64,000 nucleotides of DNA from Shinella lacus (lineage in GTDB: Bacteria; Pseudomonadota; Alphaproteobacteria; Rhizobiales; Rhizobiaceae): contig NZ_WHSB02000006.1 in NCBI RefSeq assembly GCF_010994755.1, positions 186,001 through 250,000 of the forward strand, read 5' to 3'. The position numbers and the translations under genes were made by a program. The notes under the pieces are model-generated. The model made no database searches. It was not told where the DNA came from and worked only from the letters and a program-made list of their open reading frames with translations. Positions within the stretch are counted from its first letter, which is position 1; the number at the start of each line of letters is the position of its first letter. Shown in pieces: positions 44,434 through 52,358 of the stretch.

Positions 44434-45039
44434 TTAGTGCCGCCGAAATCCGCGCGCGTCAATCGCCATGGCGATCGTATCCGCATCCTTCAGCGTCAGG
44501 ATGATCAGCGGCACTAGGGTGGTGAGCGGCCGCACCGGCAGGCCGCGCGCCTTGTGGGCATCGGCGATTTCGCCGTAGCGGGCAAAGATTTCCGGCACGA
44601 AACGGATGACGAGGCCGACCGCCAGGCTGACATCTGCCGCCCGCACGAAGCCGAATCGTTCCAGCGGCGTCAGCAGCCGGGTGATCTCGTCCATGAAGGC
44701 GGAAATGCCGGTCGTCGCGGTGACGGCGGCGGCGAGCAGGACCAGCGTGGAGAGCCGGCAGAAGACGGCGAGCGCCTCGTGCAGCGAATGGAAGAGATAG
44801 TTCGCCCCGGCGACGAGAAGAACCGTGAAGAGCACGAAGCGCACGCGCCGGAACGCCTCGCCGGCGCCGATCCCGGTCGAGAGATAGAGCGCCGCCGACA
44901 ACACCAGCGCCGGGACGAGAAGCCGCAGTTCCGCGGTGAGGAAGAGCCCGATCGCCGCGACGAAAAGCGCGATCAGCTTGCCGCGCACCGGCATGCGGTG
45001 GAGGAGCGAATCGCCCTCGATGTCGAGCCCGTTCAGCAT
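44434..45039 (-). CDS. bioN: Energy-coupling factor transmembrane protein BioN
   Basis: A 201-residue T component of the biotin ECF transporter. It has four to five membrane helices and the two cytoplasmic coupling motifs with Ala-Arg-Gly: ADAHKARGL (about residue 162) and AIDARGF (about 193). These contact the ATPase BioM. Its start overlaps the end of bioM by seven bases. The shorter length compared with CbiQ proteins is usual for BioN. Confidence 0.94.
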   Translation of the reverse strand: MLNGLDIEGDSLLHRMPVRGKLIALFVAAIGLFLTAELRLLVPALVLSAALYLSTGIGAGEAFRRVRFVLFTVLLVAGANYLFHSLHEALAVFCRLSTLVLLAAAVTATTGISAFMDEITRLLTPLERFGFVRAADVSLAVGLVIRFVPEIFARYGEIADAHKARGLPVRPLTTLVPLIILTLKDADTIAMAIDARGFRRH

Positions 45040-45713
45040 GTTGCGATCTCCCGGTAGGTGCGGATCGCCTCTTCCGGCCGGCTATCGGCCGCCAGCCGGC
45101 CCTCGTGGAACACCAGCACGCGGTCGAAACTTTCGATCAGGGCGAGGTCGTGCGTGATGACGAGCACCTGCTCCGGCAGGCCGGCAATGGTGCGCTCGAT
45201 CAGCGCGCGGTTTTTCAGGTCGAGCTGGTTGGTCGGCTCGTCGAGGATCAAGAGGTCCGGGCCGGTGACAAGCACGCTGGCAATGGCGCCGAGCTGCGTC
45301 TCGCCGCCGGAAAGCTCGTGCACGCGGCGGCGCGCGAGATGCGAAATGCCGAATCGCGCCAGCACGGCCTCCGTCTTTTCCGCGATCTCCGCCTTGCCGA
45401 GCTTGCGGTTCTTCAGGCCGAAGGCGATGTCCTCGGCGAGGATCGGCAGGATCATCTGGTGCTGCGGGTTCTGGAAGATGAAGCCGGTTTTTCCGCGCGC
45501 GGCCACCTCGTCCGCCACCGTATCCAGCCCGCCGACCGTCACGGTGCCGGCGGTCGGCTTGACGAGGCCGTTGATCATCCGCGCCATGGTCGTCTTGCCG
45601 GAGCCGTTGAGGCCGACGACGCCGATGCGGCGTTCGGTGAGCGTGAGTGTCAGCGGGTGGAGCGCCACGCGTCCGGCATAGGTCACCGTGGCGGCGGAGA
45701 AGACGATATCCAA
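45033..45713 (-). CDS. bioM: Biotin ECF transporter ATPase BioM
   Basis: A 226-residue ABC ATPase. Walker A GLNGSGKTT is near residues 34-42, the Q-loop FQNPQHQM near 79, the signature LSGGE near 134, Walker B LLILDEPT near 154 and the switch His in ITHD near 186. It powers biotin uptake together with BioN and BioY. It is the first gene of the operon; the 128-base gap to the divergent YcaQ-like gene holds the promoter. I looked for a BioR box (TTATAGATAA-like) there and found none. Confidence 0.95.
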   Translation of the reverse strand: MDIVFSAATVTYAGRVALHPLTLTLTERRIGVVGLNGSGKTTMARMINGLVKPTAGTVTVGGLDTVADEVAARGKTGFIFQNPQHQMILPILAEDIAFGLKNRKLGKAEIAEKTEAVLARFGISHLARRRVHELSGGETQLGAIASVLVTGPDLLILDEPTNQLDLKNRALIERTIAGLPEQVLVITHDLALIESFDRVLVFHEGRLAADSRPEEAIRTYREIATC

Positions 45714-45841
45714 GAGCGGGATCCCGGTTCGCGGATGGTGAGGGAGCTATAAGCAATTCGGGGAAAAGCGCAAACGCCTCGTGCGCCGCGACATGACGAA
45801 AACAGTAGAACAAACCAAGAATATATGCCTATCATCCCGCC

Positions 45842-47038
45842 ATGACGATTCTCCTTTCCAATGCCGAGGCCCGGCGCATCTTCCTCGCCCGGCAGGGTCT
45901 CAGCGCTTCTCCCGGCCGCCAGCTCGGCAAGGCGGGGCTGCTGCAGCTCATCCATGACATCGGCTTCGTGCAGGTGGACAGCATTGCCACGGTCGAGCGG
46001 GCGCATCACCAGATCCTGTTCTCGCGCAACCAGACCTATCGGCGCGAGCACCTCGCCGAACTGCTGGAGAAGGATGGCGAACTCTTCGAGCACTGGACGC
46101 ACGACGCCTCGATCATCCCGAGCGCCTTCTTCCGCTATTGGAAACATCGTTTCCGCCGCAAGGAAGCGTCCATCCTGGAAAACTGGCGCAAATGGCAGGG
46201 CGAGGGCTTCGACAGGGCTTTCGAGGAGACCTACGAGCGCATCGCCGCCAGCGGACCGGTGCTGTCGCGCGAATTGAAGGTGGACGATCACAAGTCCGGC
46301 GGCTGGTGGAACTGGCATCCGAACAAGACGGCGCTGGAATATCTCTGGCACACCGGCAAGCTGGCGATTGCCCGACGGGAGAACTTCCAGAAGGTCTACG
46401 ATCTTGCCGAACGCGTGCTGCCGCCGCATCACCACGAACCGGCCGTCGAACACGATGCCTTCGTCGACTGGGCCTGCCGCAGCGCGCTCACGCGGCTTGG
46501 CTTCGCCACGCATGGCGAGATCGCCGCCTTCTGGGCGCTGATCACGCCGGAGGAGGCCAAAAGCTGGGTGGAGACGCACCGCGACGAGCTTCGCCCCGTC
46601 TCGATCGAGACGATGGACGGCGGCAAGCCGCGCGCCTCGCATGCGTTTGCCGATTTCCCGGAAAACCTCGGCGACATCCCCGAGCCGCCGGCGCGGCTGC
46701 GCGTGCTCTCGCCCTTCGATCCGCTGATCCGCGACCGCAACCGCACGGAACGGCTGTTCGGCTATTTCTACCGCATCGAGATCTTCGTGCCGGAGCCGAA
46801 GCGGCAATATGGCTACTATGTCTTCCCGCTGCTCGAAGGCGACCGCCTCGTCGGCCGCATCGACATGAAAGCCGACCGCAAGGTCGGCACGCTCGATGTC
46901 AAGCGGCTCTGGTGGGAACCGAAAGTGCGCGCATCGACCGGGCGGCTGGAGAAGCTGGACGCCGAGCTAACGCGGCTCGCAAAATTTTCGGGCGTGGAAA
47001 CGGTGCGCTATCTCGATGGGTGGCGCGGGGAGGATTAG
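45842..47038 (+). CDS. YcaQ/AlkX-type DNA glycosylase-like winged-helix protein
   Basis: A 398-residue HTH_42-family protein, the group that includes E. coli YcaQ (AlkX) and Streptomyces AlkZ, which unhook interstrand crosslinks and remove alkylated bases. The region FVQVDSIATVERAHHQILFS (about residues 40-59) carries the catalytic Gln-Val-Asp of the YcaQ branch. LFEHWTHDASIIP, the middle winged helices (about 150-240) and the C-terminal LSPFDPLIRDRNRTERLFGY (about 290-309) are further family marks. Full length. Activity here is an inference from family. It overlaps the next, convergent gene by four bases. Confidence 0.9.
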   Translation: MTILLSNAEARRIFLARQGLSASPGRQLGKAGLLQLIHDIGFVQVDSIATVERAHHQILFSRNQTYRREHLAELLEKDGELFEHWTHDASIIPSAFFRYWKHRFRRKEASILENWRKWQGEGFDRAFEETYERIAASGPVLSRELKVDDHKSGGWWNWHPNKTALEYLWHTGKLAIARRENFQKVYDLAERVLPPHHHEPAVEHDAFVDWACRSALTRLGFATHGEIAAFWALITPEEAKSWVETHRDELRPVSIETMDGGKPRASHAFADFPENLGDIPEPPARLRVLSPFDPLIRDRNRTERLFGYFYRIEIFVPEPKRQYGYYVFPLLEGDRLVGRIDMKADRKVGTLDVKRLWWEPKVRASTGRLEKLDAELTRLAKFSGVETVRYLDGWRGED

Positions 47039-47688
47039 CGCCTTTTCCCGAAGGCGCCAGCCGGAACGGCGCGGTTGAAGGACGGTGCGGCCGATTGCGC
47101 GCGCGGCACCACCGCTAGGTTCGGCTTCTGCTGGAAGGATGGCTCCGGTGCGCTGACGGCAAAACGCCGATCGTCGAAATCGTCCTCGGTTTGCTTTCGG
47201 CCCCGCGGCGCGAAAATGGCGCGGCGCAGGCCCGAAAAGCGCAGCAGGGCGAAGACGGCGGCGACAAGCGCTGCGATGATCCAGACGAAGCCCATCATCA
47301 GCTGGCCGCCGGCCCCGCGCGTGGGAGCGTCCGCCTCCGTCAGTCCCACCATGGGCAATACGAGCTGCTTGACGTTCGCCTGGTCGAGCCTGACATAGCT
47401 GGACTTGCCCTTGAAATAGCCGACCCATTCTCCGCCACCGAACGTGTCGAACTTGTAGCCGAGATCGTAGAAGCCCTTGTCCTTGAACCTGAACGTCGCG
47501 ACATTCGGCAGTTCCTTGACGAAGACGACGGATGAGCTGCCGCTCGATATGGGGATGATGACGGGCACGGAGCGGGTTTTCGCCCGGCTGCTGCCGAAGG
47601 AAAAGCCGCGACGGCGAGCCTCGGCATCATCGGTGAACGACAGCGCGGCCAGCATTGTCGCCAGCACGAGAACGATGAACAGACGCAT
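47035..47688 (-). CDS. Exported/membrane protein of unknown function
   Basis: A 217-residue protein: signal peptide MRLFIVLVLATMLAALSF, then a short basic linker, a domain of about 100 residues (VVFVKELPNVATFRFKDKG, GGGEWVGYFKGKSSYVRLD), one transmembrane helix at about residues 128-146 (MMGFVWIIAALVAAVFALL) and a basic disordered cytoplasmic tail. I recognise no family. Of two ATG codons six bases apart the second is preferred, because the GGGGG ribosome site would be too close to the first. Convergent with the YcaQ-like gene. Confidence 0.75.
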   Translation of the reverse strand: MRLFIVLVLATMLAALSFTDDAEARRRGFSFGSSRAKTRSVPVIIPISSGSSSVVFVKELPNVATFRFKDKGFYDLGYKFDTFGGGEWVGYFKGKSSYVRLDQANVKQLVLPMVGLTEADAPTRGAGGQLMMGFVWIIAALVAAVFALLRFSGLRRAIFAPRGRKQTEDDFDDRRFAVSAPEPSFQQKPNLAVVPRAQSAAPSFNRAVPAGAFGKRR

Positions 47689-47786
47689 GGACATCCCCCA
47701 GCGAATTGCTGAAGGGGGACAGTAGAGAAAAATCCACAACTTCCGGTAATCGGAATGGTTCAAATTCTCTGCATTCCGCGTGAACT

Positions 47787-48746
47787 CTAAGCCGTCACCG
47801 GCCGCCCGCCAAACGCGGTCGTGGCCTGCTCCGTCAGCGCGCGGAATTTGGCCGATGCGCCCGCCAGCTTCGCGTCCCATTCCGGGTCCGGCACCTGGCC
47901 GCGGATCGTGTCGAAATAGACGGCCATCAGCGCGGTGATGGCGAAGGGTTCCAGCACGGCGGCCTTGAACGCCCAGGCGAAGACGATGGCGACGATGAAG
48001 CTGTAGCCGGCGATCTCGCCCGGGAAGGCGTAGAGGATGGCGGCGGCGGGGGCCAGCGCCAGCAGGAAGACGACGATGGAGAGGATCCAAAGGAAGATCG
48101 AGAGCCAGACGGCGTTCTTCACCATCTTCAGCCCGTTCTGCGCATAGAGCACGAGGCCGCGGCGCGAGCTTTCCCAGGCGTTGTCGCTGTTGGTGCGGAT
48201 GTTGTAGCCGAGAATGATCTCGTCGACATAGGTCAGCGACAGGCGGATCACCGTATTGGCGAAGCGGGCCAGCGCATCGAGGCCGGGGATCGGCAGGAAC
48301 GCCGCGATGCCGCCGATGAGGCCGGTGATCGCGCCGATCACGCCCTTGATGAGCTGGTCGAGCGCGAAGAGCACGTTCGCCTCGCCGAAACGGGCCGTGA
48401 CGATCTCGCGACCATAGGCGACCTGTCCCTTGCCGTCCGGCAGCGCCTCACCATCGATCAGCTTGACGATGACGGCGATATGGGCGGCCTTGACCATATA
48501 GAGCAGCCATTCGCGCGCCCAGTAGACCGCGGCGCCCACGAAACCCATGCCGATGAAACCGCCCCAGACCGCATAGGATTCCGGGCTTTCGCTGATCGAG
48601 CCCACGCCATAACCGATGCCGGCACCGGCGCTGGTCGCCAGGATGAAGGCGAGGGTGATGACGAAATAGATCACCATGCGGGTGAGGATGAAGGGCATGG
48701 TCTTGGCGAGGATGCCGATGGTCTTGCCGATGCTGAAATCCCACAT
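47787..48746 (-). CDS. Multi-spanning membrane protein of unknown function
   Basis: A 319-residue inner-membrane protein with about six hydrophobic helices (for example ILTRMVIYFVITLAFILAT at 20-38, LIKGVIGAITGLIGGIAAFL near 145, AVWLSIFLWILSIVVFLLAL near 218, YSFIVAIVFAWAF near 258). It starts MWDFSIGKTIGILAKTMPF. DEIILGYNIR and a soluble C-terminus with DPEWDAKLAGASAKFRALTEQ are conserved-looking, but I cannot name the family. The ATG at 48746 follows a GAGGGG ribosome site. It stands alone between ribBA and the previous exported protein on the same strand. Confidence 0.75.
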   Translation of the reverse strand: MWDFSIGKTIGILAKTMPFILTRMVIYFVITLAFILATSAGAGIGYGVGSISESPESYAVWGGFIGMGFVGAAVYWAREWLLYMVKAAHIAVIVKLIDGEALPDGKGQVAYGREIVTARFGEANVLFALDQLIKGVIGAITGLIGGIAAFLPIPGLDALARFANTVIRLSLTYVDEIILGYNIRTNSDNAWESSRRGLVLYAQNGLKMVKNAVWLSIFLWILSIVVFLLALAPAAAILYAFPGEIAGYSFIVAIVFAWAFKAAVLEPFAITALMAVYFDTIRGQVPDPEWDAKLAGASAKFRALTEQATTAFGGRPVTA

Positions 48747-48832
48747 GCGCCTATCGCCCCTCAAAGAAAATCCCGCGAGCCCCGAACCGTCGCGTGAAGA
48801 GCAAACGTTTCGGCGATGCGGGATATTCTGTT

Positions 48833-49933
48833 TCAGCAGAGGTCGGTGGAACTGATCTGGATGCCGAACCCTTCGAGGCCGACATAGTGGCGCTCGCGCG
48901 ATGCCATCAGGCGGATCGAGGTGATGCCGAGATCCTTCAGGATCTGCGCGCCAAGGCCGATTTCCAGCCATTCGCTTTCGCGCGCCTGCGCCTCGTCATG
49001 GCCTTCGCCGTCATGTTTGCCGCGGCGGGCGGTCTGCGAGGCACCGACGCCGACGGACCCTTCGCGCAGATAGACGATAACGCCGCGGCCCTGCTCGGCG
49101 ATGCGCTTCATGATGCCGTCGATCTGGCGGTCCGCGCCAAAAACGTCGCCACCGACATTTTCCAGATGCAGGCGCACCGGAATGTCGACGCCGTCGCGGA
49201 TGTCGCCGAAGATCACCGCGAGGTGCTGCATCGGGTCCCAGGGCAGCGTGTAGGTCAGGGCCTTCGCCCGGCCGTAGGGCGTCTCGATGGTGAAGGTGTC
49301 GACCTGCTCGATCAGCGTTTCCTTGCGCTGGCGATAGGCGATGAGATCGGCGACGGAGACCTGCTTGAGGCCATGCGTCTCGGCGAAGCTCGCCACCTGC
49401 GGGCCGCGCATCACAGTGCCGTCGTCGTTGACGAGCTCGCTGATCACGCCGATCGGCGGCAGGCTGGCAAGGCGGCAGAGGTCGACGGCGGCTTCCGTAT
49501 GGCCGGAGCGCATCAGCACGCCGCCTTCGCGCGCAACGAGCGGGAAGATGTGGCCGGGGCGCACGAAATCCGTCGGGCCGACATTGGGGTTCGCAAGGTT
49601 GCGCACCGTCAGCGTGCGGTCGTCGGCGGAAATGCCGGTCGTCGTGCCGTGCTTGAAATCGACGGAGACGGTGAAGGCGGTGGTGTGCGCCGAATCGTTT
49701 TCCGCCACCATGGCGTTGAGGTTCAGGCGCTTGGCCTCCTCGCGCGGCATGGGGGTACAGACGATGCCGGAGGTGTGGCGCACGATGAAGGCCATCTTTT
49801 CCGGCGTGCAATGTACCGCGGCGACGATCAGGTCGCCCTCGTTCTCGCGGCCGTCGTCATCCATGACGACGACGATCTCGCCGGCCTCGAAGGCGCGGAT
49901 GGCATCGACGACACGCTTCTGGTCGTAGCTCAT
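48833..49933 (-). CDS. ribB: 3,4-dihydroxy-2-butanone-4-phosphate synthase with degenerate GTP-cyclohydrolase-II domain
   Basis: A 366-residue RibBA-type protein in riboflavin biosynthesis. The RibB half (1-205) is complete: DDDGRENEGDLIVAA, HTSGIVCTPMP, RPGHIFPLVAREGGVLMRSG and GHTEAAVDL. It converts ribulose 5-phosphate to dihydroxybutanone phosphate. The RibA-like half (about 210-366) has the fold but not the zinc cysteines: where GTP cyclohydrolase II has a CxxGDxxGSxxCxC-type site, this has LENVGGDVFGADRQIDG. That half is therefore unlikely to open GTP. Another ribA should exist elsewhere in the genome. The start gives a normal N-terminus; it lies 21 bases after the aroC stop on the same strand. 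Confidence 0.95.
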   Translation of the reverse strand: MSYDQKRVVDAIRAFEAGEIVVVMDDDGRENEGDLIVAAVHCTPEKMAFIVRHTSGIVCTPMPREEAKRLNLNAMVAENDSAHTTAFTVSVDFKHGTTTGISADDRTLTVRNLANPNVGPTDFVRPGHIFPLVAREGGVLMRSGHTEAAVDLCRLASLPPIGVISELVNDDGTVMRGPQVASFAETHGLKQVSVADLIAYRQRKETLIEQVDTFTIETPYGRAKALTYTLPWDPMQHLAVIFGDIRDGVDIPVRLHLENVGGDVFGADRQIDGIMKRIAEQGRGVIVYLREGSVGVGASQTARRGKHDGEGHDEAQARESEWLEIGLGAQILKDLGITSIRLMASRERHYVGLEGFGIQISSTDLC

Positions 49934-49954
49934 GGCAGGCTCCTATTCAGCCGG

Positions 49955-51052
49955 TTATTTCAGGCGGCCGGTCTGGCCGCGATCGCGCAGGTAGTGATCG
50001 GCAACGGCGCAGGCAACCATCGCCTCGCCGATCGGCACGGCGCGGATGCCCACGCAGGGATCGTGCCGGCCCTTGGTGCGCACATCGACATTGTTGCCGT
50101 CCGAATCGATCGAGCGGCGCTCGGTGAGGATCGAGGAGGTAGGCTTGATGGCGAAGCGGGCGATCACCGGCTGGCCGGTGGAAATGCCGCCGAGGATGCC
50201 GCCGGCATGGTTGGACAGAAAGATCGGGTTGCCGTCATTGCCCATGCGCATCTCGTCGGCATTCTCTTCGCCGGTGAGTTCCGCGGAGGCAAAACCTTCG
50301 CCGATCTCGACGCCCTTGACGGCATTGATCGACATCAGCAGCGAGGCGATATCCTGGTCGAGCTTGCCGTAGATCGGCGCGCCGATGCCGGCGGGAACAC
50401 CCTCGGCGACGACCTCGACGACCGCGCCGATGGAGGAGCCGGACTTGCGGATACCGTCGAGATACTCTTCCCAGACGGGCACGATGGCCGGGTCGGGGGC
50501 GAAGAACGGGTTGTTGTTGACCTCGTTCCAGTCCCAGTTGTCGCGGTTGATCTTGTGCTTGCCGATCTGCACGAGGGCGGCGCGGACATTGAGCCCCGGC
50601 ACGACCTTGCGCGCAAGCCCACCGGCGGCGACGCGGGCCGCGGTCTCGCGAGCGGACGAGCGCCCGCCGCCGCGATAGTCGCGGATGCCGTATTTGGCGT
50701 CATAGGTGTAGTCGGCGTGGCCGGGGCGGTAGCGCTTGGCGATCTCGCCATAGTCCTTGGAGCGCTGGTCGGTGTTCTCGATCATCATCGACACCGGCGT
50801 GCCGGTGGTGATCATCGTCTCGCCGTCCGCGTCCATCATCACGCCCGAGAGCACCTTCACGAGGTCGTCCTCGCGGCGCTGCGTCACGAAACGCGACTGG
50901 CCGGGCTTGCGCTTGTCGAGCCAGGCCTGGAGTTCGGCCAGCGTGAAGCGGATGCCGGGCGGGCAGCCATCCACCACGCAGCCAAGCGCCACCCCATGGC
51001 TTTCGCCCCAGGTGGTGACGCGGAAAAGGTGACCGAAAGTATTGTGCGACAT
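49955..51052 (-). CDS. aroC: Chorismate synthase
   Basis: The last step of the shikimate pathway: FMN-dependent elimination of phosphate from EPSP to make chorismate. The 365-residue protein shows the three family signatures: [19 protein letters not shown] (residues 16-34), [19 protein letters not shown] (about 127-145) and a C-terminal [17 protein letters not shown] (about 332-348). The N-terminus [18 protein letters not shown] is canonical. ribBA follows 21 bases downstream, so the two may share a transcript. Confidence 0.97.
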   Translation of the reverse strand: MSHNTFGHLFRVTTWGESHGVALGCVVDGCPPGIRFTLAELQAWLDKRKPGQSRFVTQRREDDLVKVLSGVMMDADGETMITTGTPVSMMIENTDQRSKDYGEIAKRYRPGHADYTYDAKYGIRDYRGGGRSSARETAARVAAGGLARKVVPGLNVRAALVQIGKHKINRDNWDWNEVNNNPFFAPDPAIVPVWEEYLDGIRKSGSSIGAVVEVVAEGVPAGIGAPIYGKLDQDIASLLMSINAVKGVEIGEGFASAELTGEENADEMRMGNDGNPIFLSNHAGGILGGISTGQPVIARFAIKPTSSILTERRSIDSDGNNVDVRTKGRHDPCVGIRAVPIGEAMVACAVADHYLRDRGQTGRLK

Positions 51053-51315
51053 GAGCGGAACCGGACCTGTAAGGAAGTGGGTCCTCTCTTAGTGGAAAAG
51101 AGAGGGGAGGGACAAGGGTTTCGCGCAGAGATGCTGCTTTGGGAAGCTTGTTGCTTTTTTTTGGGGCGAGTCGCGGTCGCGGCTGATTTTTGCCCAAAGC
51201 GTTCATGGAAGGGTGCTCCGAGCATCTCTGAGATGGGCTGGAAAACCGAACAGCAGCTTTCCGGCAGTTCAAGGCCTATAGCGCGTTGGCCAAATCCACG
51301 AACCGCTGGTCCTGG

Positions 51316-52251
51316 TCAGTTCCTGAAGACGATGCAGGCGCCGCCACTCTTGCGGACTTCGCGGCACACGGCCTCGGCTTCCTGCCGGGTCGGACGGCCA
51401 ATGCGGGCCGTGTATCGCAGCCTTGTCCCGAAGGCACGGTTGCGTTCCTTCTGGATCAGCGGCTTTTCCTTGTTCAGCGGCGCGGGCAGGGATCGAACGG
51501 TCGACAGGAACAATCTGACTGCCACCGTCTTCTGGAAATGCCCCGCCAGTTGCGCGCCCCACGGTGCCCAAGCGCCTTCCGCCTCGAATTCCAGGGCCTT
51601 GAGGCGCCGCGTGTCGGCAAGCGCGATGCAGGCGTCCTCGAAGGACTTCTGCCCGTCGAGGCGCAGGTCGATGGCTGTAGGCGGGTTGTCGCGCCAGTCC
51701 TCGGCCGCATGAGCCGTGATATCAAGGACGTAGTTGCGGGTCTCCTGCGGCAGGCTTCCGTTTTTCAGGAATGTCCGCAGTCCGCCTTCGCCGGCATTAT
51801 AGGCGGCGGTGGCCAGGCCGATATTGCCGAAGCGATCTCGCAGGTCATCGAGATACTCGGCCGATTTCTTCAATGCCTCCAAAGCGTCGAAACTGTTCGA
51901 TAGGCCGCGCAGTCTTGCGGTGGAGGGAATGAATTGCGCTATTCCTTCCGCGCCCTTCGGGCTGACGGCATCTGGACGGAACCGGCTTTCCGTCCAGATC
52001 AGCCGCGCAAAGAAATCGGGCGGCAGATCGTTCTCGGCGGCGAAATGGGCAAGCGCCCCGCATATGTCGCGATTGAAGCTGGTCTCGCGGACGCAGAGCG
52101 TTCCAGTGCTGGTGGCTATCGAGTAGATACAAGGCGGCGCGCGCCATTCAATCTGGGCGATCGCGGCATCCGCCGGGATGCTGGAGGCCAGCGCCCCTGC
52201 AGCCAGCAAGGCAAGTCTCCGCCTGTCCCATCTCCGTCGCGCGTGCCACAT
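51316..52251 (-). CDS. Exported lytic transglycosylase
   Basis: A 311-residue periplasmic protein with a signal peptide (RRLALLAAGALASSIPADAAIA) and an SLT-type lysozyme-like domain. The catalytic Glu is in RLIWTESRFRPDAVSP (about residue 88). GAEGIAQFIPSTARLRGL follows at about 99-116, and ATAAYNAGEGGLRTFL at about 148-163. It cleaves peptidoglycan glycan strands with anhydro-sugar formation. The C-terminal 50 residues (RYTARIGRPTRQEAEAVCRE) look like part of a SPOR-type peptidoglycan-binding fold, but this is tentative. Alone, between aroC and the large GGDEF-EAL gene, same strand. The 264 bases between it and aroC hold no gene. Confidence 0.9.
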   Translation of the reverse strand: MWHARRRWDRRRLALLAAGALASSIPADAAIAQIEWRAPPCIYSIATSTGTLCVRETSFNRDICGALAHFAAENDLPPDFFARLIWTESRFRPDAVSPKGAEGIAQFIPSTARLRGLSNSFDALEALKKSAEYLDDLRDRFGNIGLATAAYNAGEGGLRTFLKNGSLPQETRNYVLDITAHAAEDWRDNPPTAIDLRLDGQKSFEDACIALADTRRLKALEFEAEGAWAPWGAQLAGHFQKTVAVRLFLSTVRSLPAPLNKEKPLIQKERNRAFGTRLRYTARIGRPTRQEAEAVCREVRKSGGACIVFRN

Positions 52252-52358
52252 CGCTCCCTCATATCACCGATGCGAAACGAGAGGGAGGTGCGTGCTGATT
52301 GCGCCGGCAGGATGTGGCGTGCTGTTGGCGCAAAGCGGTTGTAGCCGCCAACCGTTCT

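Noticed and set aside
45714-45841. Possible BioR operator before bioM
   Set aside because: No TTATAGATAA/TTATCTATAA-like palindrome was found; CTATAAG and ATATATGCC are not symmetrical enough.
51083-51108. CCTCTC / GAGAGG inverted repeat before aroC
   Set aside because: The stem is only six base pairs with an 11-base loop and no T-run at a useful place, so I did not call a terminator.
48794-51712. A 972-codon open frame on the plus strand
   Set aside because: It lies antisense to ribBA, aroC and the lytic transglycosylase, whose products are unmistakable. Its own protein is rich in Asp, Ala, Gly and His with no domain, as expected for the complement of GC-rich coding DNA.
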